A DNA stretch of 29,567 nt from Lachnospiraceae bacterium (lineage in GTDB: Bacteria; Bacillota_A; Clostridia; Lachnospirales; Lachnospiraceae). Under the pieces are notes generated by a model, which saw nothing but the letters and a program-made list of their open reading frames with translations, was not told the origin of the DNA and made no database searches. Shown here piece after piece: positions 17,862-25,724 of the stretch. The position numbers were made by a program, and so were the translations under genes. Position 1 is the stretch's first letter. The number at the start of each line of letters is the position of its first letter. The stretch spans positions 1 through 29,567 of the forward strand of contig VSNT01000035.1 of NCBI GenBank assembly GCA_009774465.1. Direction: 5' to 3'.

Positions 17862-17930
17862 TTTGGATCTCCTTTACATATAATTTAAACATTCGAAGGT
17901 CTCGCTTCGCAAGCTGCCTTTGTGTTAAAC

Positions 17931-17958
17931 AAAAAAGACGGTGAATCCCGTCTTTTTT
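17931..17958 (-). terminator. Terminator of the protease operon
   Basis: AAAAAAGACGG (17931-17941) and CCGTCTTTTTT (17948-17958) form an 11-bp stem with a 6-base loop and T-run on the minus strand. It lies six bases after the small-protein stop. Confidence 0.88.
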
Positions 17959-17964
17959 GGCATT

Positions 17965-18150
17965 TCAAACTGTCATATACTGGCTCGCTCCCGTATTATA
18001 TCCGACAACATTATAGCTATAAGAGATATCCACACTTTTTAAAATTGTACATTTTTTTATTTTATTTGCTTCATCTTCCGGTGACTTATATGTTTCTAAT
18101 TTAGTCTGCCCAACAATCTGTGCATATTCTTCAAAATAATTTCTATCCAT
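17965..18150 (-). CDS. Small protein downstream of the SDH protease
   Basis: The product has 61 residues from ATG 18150, preceded by GGGGGT with seven bases spacing. An alternative ATG at 18168 overlaps the protease stop as ATGA and would add six residues; its ribosome-binding site is weaker, so both starts are possible. The sequence is soluble-looking, with a charged helical first half (NYFEEYAQIVGQTKLETYKSPEDEANKI is split by no stop) and a beta-like, Tyr/Ser-rich second half (ISYSYNVVGYNTGA). I do not recognise a family. The tight coupling to the protease and the terminator right after it argue for a two-gene operon, so it may be a partner, substrate or inhibitor of the protease. Confidence 0.65.
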   Translation of the reverse strand: MDRNYFEEYAQIVGQTKLETYKSPEDEANKIKKCTILKSVDISYSYNVVGYNTGASQYMTV

Positions 18151-18164
18151 ACTTTTACCCCCAG

Positions 18165-19079
18165 TCATCTTTTTACCTGATTTGTAATCATAGCAATTCC
18201 TTTATGATTTTCTACAACTTTTAAAGCCGCATAATTTGCAAACACATTCATATAAGAATGATGTATTGTTAATACACAATCCTGCAAATCTTTACACTGG
18301 TCAATACTATTATTATCCAGTCCTTCTAAAGGTATTACATTAACTCCAATTTTTTTTAAATCATTTATGTGTATGTGCCTTGCATGAGAATAAGTATTGT
18401 TGTGGCTGGACAAATATGCAACTACTCTGGATGCATCGACATCCGGACTTTCTGAATCAACAAACATATTTTCCATCAACCATGTTTTTACCATCTCTTC
18501 GGACCAGTCAATCGCTTTTTTACAATCACCAAGAAATGTAGGATGATATTTTCTAATAATATTTGCCCATAAGCTGGCACTTTCAGGATTATTTTTTATA
18601 TCTTCAAGCGCCGTATTAAATTCTTCCAATACAGCGGCACAGGACATTCCTCCAAATTGAGGATCTATAGGCCCCAAATTGGATTGCTTTCCCATTACAA
18701 TTTCTTTCGCTGCTAAAGAAATCATTGTTCCGGCGGACATTGCAATTTGTGGAATAAATACACGGATATCATTGCCAAACAAACTTTTCAAATAATATAC
18801 TAAAGATTCCGTTGCTGCTATATTGCCTCCTGGCGTATGAAGTATTAAATCCAGTCCCAAACTTCTATCTAATCCATGCGCCGCCTGCATAAATGCATTT
18901 TTATCACTGTCTTCTATACCAGTTCCATCAATGTCCGGTTTCTGTATAAACGCAGAATAATATGCGATAATATTTCTCCCAGTATACTTATACATAATAT
19001 CCAAATACTTACGCCTTACACTATCATATGGATTTGGAACGCTGTTTATTTCTTTTATAACCTGTTCCCAATTTGGCAT
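18165..19079 (-). CDS. SDH-family Clp-fold serine protease
   Basis: This 304-residue protein resembles the serine dehydrogenase proteinase (SDH_sah) family, which has the crotonase/ClpP fold shared with SppA. Visible elements are LILHTPGG (78-85, oxyanion region), the putative nucleophile in IAMSAGTMIS (Ser115) and KQSNLGPIDPQFGG (about 131-144). No signal peptide or membrane helix is obvious, although SppA relatives act at the membrane. Proteins of this type often sit in accessory regions and have no settled substrate. The start is ATG 19079 with AAGGAAAA upstream. The promoter (19125-19152) is strong, and three DnaA-box-like sites adjoin it. The downstream small gene overlaps or nearly overlaps its stop. 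Confidence 0.85.
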   Translation of the reverse strand: MPNWEQVIKEINSVPNPYDSVRRKYLDIMYKYTGRNIIAYYSAFIQKPDIDGTGIEDSDKNAFMQAAHGLDRSLGLDLILHTPGGNIAATESLVYYLKSLFGNDIRVFIPQIAMSAGTMISLAAKEIVMGKQSNLGPIDPQFGGMSCAAVLEEFNTALEDIKNNPESASLWANIIRKYHPTFLGDCKKAIDWSEEMVKTWLMENMFVDSESPDVDASRVVAYLSSHNNTYSHARHIHINDLKKIGVNVIPLEGLDNNSIDQCKDLQDCVLTIHHSYMNVFANYAALKVVENHKGIAMITNQVKR

Positions 19080-19124
19080 TTTGAATTTTCCTTTGTAATT
19101 TTCTTCTCTCGCACCTTTTTGTTT

Positions 19125-19152
19125 ATTATATCACATTTTTCATGCAATTCAA
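19125..19152 (-). promoter_or_regulatory. Promoter of the protease operon
   Basis: TTGAAT (19147-19152) and a perfect TATAAT (19125-19130) are 16 bases apart on the minus strand, about 45 bases before the protease start. Confidence 0.75.
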
Positions 19153-19157
19153 TAATT

Positions 19158-19189
19158 TGTGGATAATCTTGTGGACAAATTGTGGATAC
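19158..19189 (-). promoter_or_regulatory. Three tandem DnaA-box-like sites
   Basis: Read on the minus strand, TTATCCACA (19158-19166) is a perfect consensus DnaA box. TTGTCCACA (19170-19178) and GTATCCACA (19181-19189) each differ at one position. All three point the same way, with 11-12 base spacing, and the perfect one ends five bases above the -35 of the protease promoter. This suggests DnaA control of that promoter or DnaA titration. It is not proposed as the chromosome origin, because no dnaA or dnaN lies nearby. Confidence 0.6.
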
Positions 19190-19201
19190 ATTAACATACT
19201 T

Positions 19202-20551
19202 TTACTTACCAACGTTTATTTTAACCGCCCCTTTCTTCCAGGGCCCTTTCCCATAAAATCTTACCGAAAGCACCGTTGCAACCGACCAGCCAATCGGCCA
19301 TGCACACCAGATTCCTATATATCCAACCTGTGGTGCAAGCACCTTTGCCAGCACTACCCGCAGAATCAGATCTGTAAATGTTGCAATCATAAAATTCTTC
19401 ATAAGGCCACCGCCTCTTAAAATACCGTCTGCAACCAGTTTTACCGATACCACAAAGTAAAAGGGTGCCACAATATATAAAAACTTTGTTCCAGATGCCA
19501 AAGCAAGTTCCGTCGGTTCATTCATAAAGAAATTCACAAGCACTCTGCCTGCGGTCAAATATAATAGCACAATTGGAATACAAATCATCCAGACCATTTT
19601 CACCCCTGCTTTAAATCCCTCCTTCACTCTTGGCATAATTCCTGCACCAATATTCTGTGCCGCATAATTGGATACGCCATTTGCAAGGGTGGTAAAAGAT
19701 GTAATCACCAGATTATTCAGTTTAATGGCGGCAGAGTACCCGGCAATTACCCCGGAGCCAAAACCGTTTATTACGCTTTGAATCACTATATTTCCAATTG
19801 AGATAAAGCTCTGCTGCAAAATGCTTGGAACTGCAATAACCACAATCTTTTTAAACACATCAAAGGAAAAAATCGGAATCTTTTCTTCCACATGAATTCC
19901 GGCAAGCCTTTTTAATACTACTACAATCGCCAGCACACAACTGATGCCCTGACATAGAAAGGTTGCCCATGCCACACCTGCCACTCCCATATCAAATCCA
20001 CAGACAAACCAGATATCTACAAGAATGTTGGAGGTAGAGGAAACTGCAAGAAAAATAAAAGGCGTTCTGGAATCTCCCAGTGCGGAAAAAATTCCCGTTG
20101 CAATGTTATAGAAAAACAGGAAAGGAAGTCCCCACACATAAATGTCCAAATATAACTTTGAATCATCAAAAATTTCCGCAGGCGTATGAATCAATGCAAG
20201 AAGATTGTCACAGCATAATATTCCAAACAGCATCAAAACTGCACATAAAACCGCACTTGATATAAAAGTGGTATAAACAGCCGCCTTCATATCCTTAAAC
20301 TTTTTTGCACCAAAAAACTGGGAAACTACTACGGAACAACCGATATTGCATCCAAAAGCAAATGCAATAAAAATCAGCGTGATCTCATAACTGTTTCCCA
20401 CTGCTGCCAGCGCCTTTTCACCAACAAATTTCCCTGCTATAAGACTGTCTGCAATATTGTATAACTGCTGAAAAACAATGCTTCCAAATAAAGGCAGACA
20501 AAACTTCCACAACACCGTCTCCGGTTTTCCTACCGTAAGATCCTTGTTCAT
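19202..20551 (-). CDS. MATE-family efflux transporter
   Basis: The 449-residue membrane protein has about twelve helices in two similar halves, with typical MATE wording: LPLFGSIVFQQLYNIADSLIAGKFVGEKALAAVG in the first helices, the GCSVVVSQFFGAKK loop, and the second-half counterpart with IGNIVIQSVINGFG and YAAQNIGAG. MATE proteins export cationic or other amphiphilic compounds against H+ or Na+. The start was set at ATG 20551, because GGAG lies nine bases upstream; in-frame ATGs at 20560 and 20566 precede or overlap that site. It has its own promoter (20582-20610) just after the bile salt hydrolase stop. Export of bile-related compounds is possible from the context but is only inference. Confidence 0.9.
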   Translation of the reverse strand: MNKDLTVGKPETVLWKFCLPLFGSIVFQQLYNIADSLIAGKFVGEKALAAVGNSYEITLIFIAFAFGCNIGCSVVVSQFFGAKKFKDMKAAVYTTFISSAVLCAVLMLFGILCCDNLLALIHTPAEIFDDSKLYLDIYVWGLPFLFFYNIATGIFSALGDSRTPFIFLAVSSTSNILVDIWFVCGFDMGVAGVAWATFLCQGISCVLAIVVVLKRLAGIHVEEKIPIFSFDVFKKIVVIAVPSILQQSFISIGNIVIQSVINGFGSGVIAGYSAAIKLNNLVITSFTTLANGVSNYAAQNIGAGIMPRVKEGFKAGVKMVWMICIPIVLLYLTAGRVLVNFFMNEPTELALASGTKFLYIVAPFYFVVSVKLVADGILRGGGLMKNFMIATFTDLILRVVLAKVLAPQVGYIGIWCAWPIGWSVATVLSVRFYGKGPWKKGAVKINVGK

Positions 20552-20581
20552 CCTCGTCATCTCCATTTACTTTTTTTAGCC

Positions 20582-20610
20582 ATTATACCCTGATTGCATC
20601 AGCATGTAAA
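20582..20610 (-). promoter_or_regulatory. Promoter of the MATE gene
   Basis: TTTACA (20605-20610) and TATAAT (20582-20587) are 17 bases apart on the minus strand, within the short gap after the bile salt hydrolase gene. Confidence 0.75.
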
Positions 20611-20620
20611 ATATATCTTT

Positions 20621-21595
20621 TTAATTCTGCATATGAATCTGCTCCTCTTTAATCACCTGATATCTTATTAATTTACTGCTTTCCAAATCTTCTTTATGCA
20701 TATTCACTCCGGTAATCTGATGGTTGTCATAAGAAGTATAATAATAAATCCCTCTGCTGGCGTTACAGCATGAAGTATAAATGGTAATTTCATATTTTCC
20801 ATTTTCAAGTTCGCAGCATCCTCTCTGCTGATCTACGGAATTGAGAATATGAAAAAACTGACTGACGCTTTCCGCTTCCCCATCTCCTGAAGCAGAATTC
20901 ATTTTTACAAACGCCGCCCTGACAAATCTTGACTGGGATGACAAATCTCCGGGAAGTCCTATTGCACCCATACCCCGTCCGTATTCTTCCAGACTAAGCC
21001 CTTTGGCAAACCTGTTTTCCGGCGGTTTGGCCGATAAGTTCATATAGTTGCTCAACATAAGCATCTGTATGTCAAAAGGCGGGTTATTAGTCAGAACGCC
21101 TACAGGGTTATCATATACTTTAATCCCTTCTTTTACCGGCTCCACCGTTATGCTTTCATTCTTATCTGAAATCATATAATGAAGCTGTGCAAGGGGCAGT
21201 TTTTCATTAAAAGAAACATTCAGCATATTTACTTTTTCAATTAGCACCCGAGCTTCCCTTACATTTGCACACTGACACAAAACCCAGGGAATAAATTCAA
21301 ATTGCGCTATGTTATCTTTCTCTTTCTGACTTTTTTTATAAAATGCATTTCCTACAAAGTTTAATCCTGCCATTCCCAGCCCTTTTTCATTTACAGCATC
21401 ATAATACAAAGGATACCCTTCCATCACACAGGACATGCCAATCATTGCGAAGTGATTATTTATCGTCTCTTTTTCAATAAAATGAAAGGGATAATTCCGG
21501 GGTGTGACCACCACCTCATCCCCATATGAAAAATCATAGTCCAATGTACGTCCAAAATAAAAATCTTTAGTCTGATAGGTTGCTGCCGTACACAT
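20621..21595 (-). CDS. bsh: Bile salt hydrolase (choloylglycine hydrolase family)
   Basis: The enzyme is an Ntn-hydrolase that cleaves the amide bond of glycine- or taurine-conjugated bile acids. The start is ATG 21595, after GGAAGGAGAG, so that removal of Met exposes Cys2 as the catalytic nucleophile; an upstream in-frame start would bury it and is rejected. Other expected residues are present: Arg16 and Asp19 in FGRTLDYD, Asn79 in MAGLNF, Asn171 in VLTNNPPFD and the Arg pair in SRFVRAAF (223/226). Length is 324 residues, normal for the Gram-positive group, and there is no signal peptide, so it acts in the cytoplasm. The VLTNNP and GLPGDLSS wording favours bile salt hydrolase over penicillin V acylase. 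It follows a DeoR-type regulator by 35 bases, so both are probably co-transcribed. Confidence 0.92.
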   Translation of the reverse strand: MCTAATYQTKDFYFGRTLDYDFSYGDEVVVTPRNYPFHFIEKETINNHFAMIGMSCVMEGYPLYYDAVNEKGLGMAGLNFVGNAFYKKSQKEKDNIAQFEFIPWVLCQCANVREARVLIEKVNMLNVSFNEKLPLAQLHYMISDKNESITVEPVKEGIKVYDNPVGVLTNNPPFDIQMLMLSNYMNLSAKPPENRFAKGLSLEEYGRGMGAIGLPGDLSSQSRFVRAAFVKMNSASGDGEAESVSQFFHILNSVDQQRGCCELENGKYEITIYTSCCNASRGIYYYTSYDNHQITGVNMHKEDLESSKLIRYQVIKEEQIHMQN

Positions 21596-21630
21596 AATTC
21601 TCTCTCCTTCCAATATTTCATATCCCAGGT

Positions 21631-22377
21631 CTAATACACCAGCGAAAGACTGCTGGGTATATTTTTAATCACTTCCTCCTGGGGTTTTTTGTCTGTAATA
21701 ATCATATCAATTTCATCTGAAGAAAAACATTTATAAGAATAAACAAGCCCTATTTTTGTATGATCACATAATAAAATCTTTTTGGTTGAATTTCGATACA
21801 TCGCTCTTTTTAACTCCACCGAATCCTCATTGGTCTCACTGGTTCCATGATCCGCCGAAAAGCCGCTGCAGGAAAAAAAGAATACGTCCGCGTAACGCTT
21901 GGAGATCATATTAAGCGCAGGCGTTCCATGCATCGTTACATTGTTTTTGATCTGTCCCCCTGTAGCAAAAACCTGAATCGTCTGCTGTTCCGCAAGTTCA
22001 TACACAATCTGAAGGCCGTTTGTAATTATATTCAGATCATGAAAATTACTTAAATACTTGATAAGACATGCTGCCGTAGAACTGGAATCAATGAAAATAG
22101 TCATTGCGTCATGTATATACTGAACCGCTAAATTTGCAATATAATGCTTTTCGCTGATATTACGATTATTGCGCAAATGAAAAGGTGAGTCATTACTGAT
22201 ACCGTTAAAATGCATTGCGCCCCCGTGCGTCCGTTTAATCTTTTGATTTTCCGCCAGCGCCGCCAGCTCCCTGCGTATGGTCGCGCCGCTGCAAAACAGT
22301 GTTTTACTTAAAAATTCCACGGAAACAAATCCATTTTCATCAAGGAGTTCTAAAATCTTTTGCTGCCTTTCCTTCAT
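21631..22377 (-). CDS. DeoR-family transcriptional regulator
   Basis: A winged helix-turn-helix at the N-terminus (about 1-57, KERQQKILELLDENGFVSVEFLSKTLFCSGATIRREL) is followed by the RTHGGA signature and a DeoR C-terminal effector domain. That domain carries IFIDSSSTAACL, LNIITNGLQIVYEL and a GTSETNEDSVELKRAM stretch. Regulators of this family usually repress sugar or polyol catabolic genes and respond to a phosphorylated sugar intermediate. It is divergent from the aldolase-ABC-kinase operon, with 248 bases between, and most likely controls it. It also sits in the same transcript as the bile salt hydrolase. The start has AAAGGAAAAG just upstream. The 248-base gap contains an inverted repeat near the likely promoters. 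Confidence 0.92.
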   Translation of the reverse strand: MKERQQKILELLDENGFVSVEFLSKTLFCSGATIRRELAALAENQKIKRTHGGAMHFNGISNDSPFHLRNNRNISEKHYIANLAVQYIHDAMTIFIDSSSTAACLIKYLSNFHDLNIITNGLQIVYELAEQQTIQVFATGGQIKNNVTMHGTPALNMISKRYADVFFFSCSGFSADHGTSETNEDSVELKRAMYRNSTKKILLCDHTKIGLVYSYKCFSSDEIDMIITDKKPQEEVIKNIPSSLSLVY

Positions 22378-22487
22378 AACTTTTCCTTTCTTTTTTACTT
22401 TTATTCCTGCTTAGTTCAGGATATTTCTTACTAACATGATCATTTTTAAGAATAATATTGAGCACTTTAGATTTATTTCTTTCAAAT

Positions 22488-22502
22488 GCGCATATTTTGC
22501 GC
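22488..22502. promoter_or_regulatory. Inverted repeat, possible DeoR operator
   Basis: GCGCA (22488-22492) and TGCGC (22498-22502) are inverted copies around TATTT. They lie seven bases above the -35 of the aldolase operon promoter and inside the upstream region of the DeoR gene, a suitable place for a shared operator. Inference only. Confidence 0.4.
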
Positions 22503-22508
22503 CATACA

Positions 22509-22553
22509 TTGACTAATATCACTCATAACATATAATATAATTAACGACCGGTC
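22509..22553 (+). promoter_or_regulatory. Promoter of the aldolase-ABC-kinase operon
   Basis: TTGACT (22509-22514) and TATAAT (22531-22536) are 16 bases apart. The predicted transcript start is near 22543, leaving a leader of about 80 bases. GACCGGTC (22546-22553), a perfect 8-base palindrome, lies just at the start and may be an operator. Further downstream GCAGT and ACTGC (about 22583-22599) could form a small hairpin. Confidence 0.75.
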
Positions 22554-22625
22554 AATTGCAATAGAATTTTAATTCTTATATGGCAGTTTTTATACTGCTA
22601 TTATAAACAAGCAGGAGATAAAGTT

Positions 22626-23618
22626 ATGTACAAGTACAAAGATTTTGGTTTTTCTGATGCAAAAGAAATGCTGAAAGATGCCTATGATAATCGTTATGCC
22701 CTGCCTTCGCTAAATTATATAGCGGAAGAACAGCTAAATGCGATTATTGATGCCATTTTAGAAAACAACTCTCCTACAATCATTATGGTAGCTCCAAAGC
22801 ATTGCCGGCAATTTGAAACTGGAATGCTGGTGCGTATGGCACAGGCCGGTGTTGAAAGATTACGACAATGCAAAAACGACTCTCCTGTTGCACTACACTT
22901 AGATCATGGAAGTACTTTCGAGGATTGTAAGCTGGCAATAGATAATGGCTTCTCCTCCGTAATGATCGATGGGAGCAGGTTAAGCCTTGAGGACAATATT
23001 AAGCTGACCAGGGAAGTTGTTGAGTATGCCCACCCCAGAGGAGTAGCTGTTGAAGGTGAAGTGGGAGCATTATCAGGATTTGAAGATCTTGACGAAAAAA
23101 AGGAAGGACAAGAGACTGATAATATTTTCACCGATCCTGAGGATGCCCGAACATTTATTAAATCCACAGGTGTGGACGCACTGGCTGTTTCTGTAGGGAC
23201 CATACACGGGTTGGACAAATCCATTGCAGGAAATATGACCTTTTCAGGTCTGCGATATGACATAATAAAACGAATTGAAGAATTAGTACCTGATTTTCCT
23301 CTGGTTCTTCACGGATGTTCCGCCCTGCCGGATGAATACATTAAAATGTTCAATCAGTACAATGGCAAAATTGAAGCTGCTGTAGGCGTCCCTGATGAAA
23401 GCATAATAAAGGCAGTTAAAACAGCAATATGTAAAATCAACATTGCATCCGACGGATGGATACCATCAACTGCTATCACAAGAAAAGTTCTTGCAGAACA
23501 TCCTGAAGTGATAGACAGCAGATTGTACAGAGAAATTATCCGCAGAGAATTAAAACCCATTTATCAGCACAAAATGGATATATGCGGCAGTACTATGAAA
23601 ACAAAACAAGGAGGCTAA
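22626..23618 (+). CDS. Class II fructose-bisphosphate aldolase family protein
   Basis: This 330-residue zinc aldolase has the family's residues: catalytic Asp93 and zinc His94 in ALHLDHG, Glu145 in VEGEVG, zinc His194 in SVGTIHG and zinc His229 in VLHGCSALP. Enzymes of the family cleave ketose 1-phosphates or 1,6-bisphosphates to dihydroxyacetone phosphate and an aldehyde. The wording after His229 and the AVGVPDESI insertion resemble the longer class IIB type. The usual NIDTD near residue 272 is NIASD here, and the Gly-rich phosphate loop reads GCSAL, so the natural substrate may not be fructose 1,6-bisphosphate. It opens the operon, so a catabolic role on the product of the FGGY kinase is likely. 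GGAG lies nine bases before the ATG. Confidence 0.88.
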   Translation: MYKYKDFGFSDAKEMLKDAYDNRYALPSLNYIAEEQLNAIIDAILENNSPTIIMVAPKHCRQFETGMLVRMAQAGVERLRQCKNDSPVALHLDHGSTFEDCKLAIDNGFSSVMIDGSRLSLEDNIKLTREVVEYAHPRGVAVEGEVGALSGFEDLDEKKEGQETDNIFTDPEDARTFIKSTGVDALAVSVGTIHGLDKSIAGNMTFSGLRYDIIKRIEELVPDFPLVLHGCSALPDEYIKMFNQYNGKIEAAVGVPDESIIKAVKTAICKINIASDGWIPSTAITRKVLAEHPEVIDSRLYREIIRRELKPIYQHKMDICGSTMKTKQGG

Positions 23619-23674
23619 ATCCTCTGCTCCTGCAAGGGCAGTCGCATTTTGCTTCGCAAAACAAGGAGGATTGT

Positions 23675-24838
23675 ATGAAAAAGAAATTATTAGCATTACT
23701 TATGACAACAGTTATGATATTAACCTGCGTTGGCTGTGGAGGCAGCAAAACAGAAAATGAAGCGCCTAAAACAGATACAGCGCAGTCCGAAACACAGACA
23801 GATACCCAGGAGGTTTCCACAGAAACTGCTGATGAGGCCCCGTCGGGTGAACAGATGTCAATTGAAATTGCTGCAACAGCCGGCGGTCTTCAGGGCTTTC
23901 CAATTTACATTGCGCAGAAAAATGGCTGGTTTGAAGAAGAAAATTTAAATGTAAATGTTACTTTTTATGAAAATGGGCCTGTTCAGGTAGAAGCAATCTC
24001 CACCTGGGATCTTGCCACTACAGGTATCGGCGGTATTCTGGCCGGCGTAATCGGCTATGATGCGAAGATCATTGCATCCTCCAACACCGACAACGGTACC
24101 CAGACAATTTATGTACGTCCCGATTCCGCCATAGCAGCAGCCGGTCAGGGAAATAATACATTAAATGAGGCAATTTATGGGGATGCTGATTCCTGGAAGG
24201 GTTCTAAAGTTCTCTGCTCCGCCGGAACAGTATTACAGTATATGCTGATTAAGGTTCTTGACGGTTTTGGACTTACCATTGATGATGTTGAATTTGTGGG
24301 CATGGATACTCCTACCACCAATTCCGCTTTCCTTGCAGGAGAAGGAGATGTTGCAGTACTAACAGGTGTTGTTTCCTTTGACGCAGATAAAGCTGACTAT
24401 GTGCTTGCTGCAAATGGCGCAACCTCTGATGCCGGACTTGATGGTGTTGTAATTGCAAATAATAATTCCGTAGAGACAAAGCATGATGAAATTGTCGCTT
24501 TTCTGAAAGCTTACCTTAAAGCGGTAGAATGGATTGACGCTCACAAAGGCGAAGAAGAAACTGTAAATGATCTCGTAACTTTCTATGAAGAATCAGGTAA
24601 AACTACTTCTGCAGAAGCCGCTCAAATTATTTTAAACAGTGAGACTTATTACTCTCTTGATGATAATTACAATATGCTGCACACTGTAAAGGACGGAGAT
24701 ACTTATGTAACAATAGAACAACGTATTGTAGACGTGCTTGAATTCTTTATCTCTGCAGGCAACTATCAGGAAGGTGATGACGAACGTTTTGTAGGACATG
24801 TTGACGCTTCCTTTGTAGACGAGATCTGTGGAAAGTAA
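23675..24838 (+). CDS. Substrate-binding lipoprotein, NMT1/TauA/SsuA type
   Basis: From ATG 23675 the product has 387 residues; GGAGG (23665-23669) decides this start against longer frames. A signal peptide (KKKLLALLMTTVMIL) ends at a lipobox-like CVGC, so Cys21 is probably lipidated. A Thr/Glu-rich linker runs to about 60. The binding domain follows, with FPIYIAQKNGWFEEENLNV typical of the nitrate/sulfonate/taurine/thiamine-precursor group. The compound class cannot be read from sequence, but the operon's kinase and aldolase suggest something sugar- or polyol-like. A small TTTTGC/GCAAAA hairpin (23647-23661) lies just above the ribosome-binding site and may set protein level relative to the aldolase. 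Confidence 0.88.
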   Translation: MKKKLLALLMTTVMILTCVGCGGSKTENEAPKTDTAQSETQTDTQEVSTETADEAPSGEQMSIEIAATAGGLQGFPIYIAQKNGWFEEENLNVNVTFYENGPVQVEAISTWDLATTGIGGILAGVIGYDAKIIASSNTDNGTQTIYVRPDSAIAAAGQGNNTLNEAIYGDADSWKGSKVLCSAGTVLQYMLIKVLDGFGLTIDDVEFVGMDTPTTNSAFLAGEGDVAVLTGVVSFDADKADYVLAANGATSDAGLDGVVIANNNSVETKHDEIVAFLKAYLKAVEWIDAHKGEEETVNDLVTFYEESGKTTSAEAAQIILNSETYYSLDDNYNMLHTVKDGDTYVTIEQRIVDVLEFFISAGNYQEGDDERFVGHVDASFVDEICGK

Positions 24839-24872
24839 ACAGGTATTCTAAAAAGACATGGGGTTAGGATAA

Positions 24873-25697
24873 ATGGAAAATAAAATGAATGATTTGAAAA
24901 AATTGCAGCTTGAAAATAAAAAGGCAGAAAACCGCAATACATTTAAGCTCAGGATGCTTACTGTTATCACGATCATATTATTTTTCGGGATCTGGCAGTT
25001 TGTAGTGGATCAGGGCATTGTAGATTCCCGCACACTGCCTTCCCCTGTCAAAATATACGAGACTTTTCTTGTAAAACTGACCAAAAAGGCGCCTGATGGT
25101 AATCTGCTGTCCACAAATATTTTAGCAAGCTTACAGGTTTCTCTTTACGGATTCTTTTCTGCAGTTATCATTGGTGTACCTTTAGGACTTTTAATGGGCT
25201 GGTACAAAATAATGGATAAAACTTTAACGCCGATTTTTGAAATTATCCGCCCTATTCCGCCAATTGCATGGATTCCCATTGTTGTTGTCTGGATGGGCGT
25301 GGGATTAAGCGCAAAGGTTCTGATTATTTTCTTTTCCGCTTTTGTGCCCTGCGTCATAAACTCCTACACAGGAATACAACTGACAAACAAAACTTTTATC
25401 AATGTCTCTCAAACCTTTGGCGCAAATAATTTTACTACCTTTATAAGGGTTGGAGTTCCCTCCTCCCTTCCTATGGTAATGACCGGTATCAAAATAGCCC
25501 TTGGGAACTCATGGTCAACACTGGTTGCTGCGGAAATGCTAGCCGCATCCGCAGGATTAGGCTTTATGATTCAGATGGGGCGTCAGTTTGCCCGGGCGGA
25601 TGTAGTTGTGCTTGGTATGGTTCTCATAGGCGTTTTAGGAGCTGTTTTATCATTTATATTTTCATCACTGGAAAAATACCTTCTGCGTTGGAAATAA
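24873..25697 (+). CDS. ABC importer permease 1 (TauC/SsuC type)
   Basis: The 274-residue inner-membrane subunit has about six helices and the cytoplasmic coupling segment (EAA-like loop) around residues 185-205, TFGANNFTTFIRVGVPSSLPM. The run EIIRPIPPIAWIPIVVVWMG (about 126-145) is characteristic of the SsuC/TauC/NrtB group. A longer basic, amphipathic N-terminus (about 1-25, many Lys and Asn) precedes the first helix. The gene follows the binding protein by 34 bases, with an AGGA site close to the ATG. It is clearly paralogous to the next gene, so the pair probably forms a heterodimeric channel. Confidence 0.92.
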   Translation: MENKMNDLKKLQLENKKAENRNTFKLRMLTVITIILFFGIWQFVVDQGIVDSRTLPSPVKIYETFLVKLTKKAPDGNLLSTNILASLQVSLYGFFSAVIIGVPLGLLMGWYKIMDKTLTPIFEIIRPIPPIAWIPIVVVWMGVGLSAKVLIIFFSAFVPCVINSYTGIQLTNKTFINVSQTFGANNFTTFIRVGVPSSLPMVMTGIKIALGNSWSTLVAAEMLAASAGLGFMIQMGRQFARADVVVLGMVLIGVLGAVLSFIFSSLEKYLLRWK

Positions 25698-25724
25698 GAG
25701 CTGAAATAGAAAGGAGAAATAAGT

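Noticed and set aside
19158..19189. The DnaA boxes as the replication origin.
   Set aside because: Only three boxes, no dnaA, dnaN or rpmH nearby, and the sites sit exactly at a gene promoter.
20621..21595. Penicillin V acylase instead of bile salt hydrolase.
   Set aside because: The family is shared, but the VLTNNPPFD and LPGDLSSQSRFVRAAF wording and the gut-type host favour bile salt hydrolase; substrate tests would settle it.
23600..23674. A repeated ACAAGGAGG suggesting a small gene between aldolase and binding protein.
   Set aside because: The first copy is the end of the aldolase gene (Gln-Gly-Gly-stop) and is followed by no start codon; only the second copy serves a gene.
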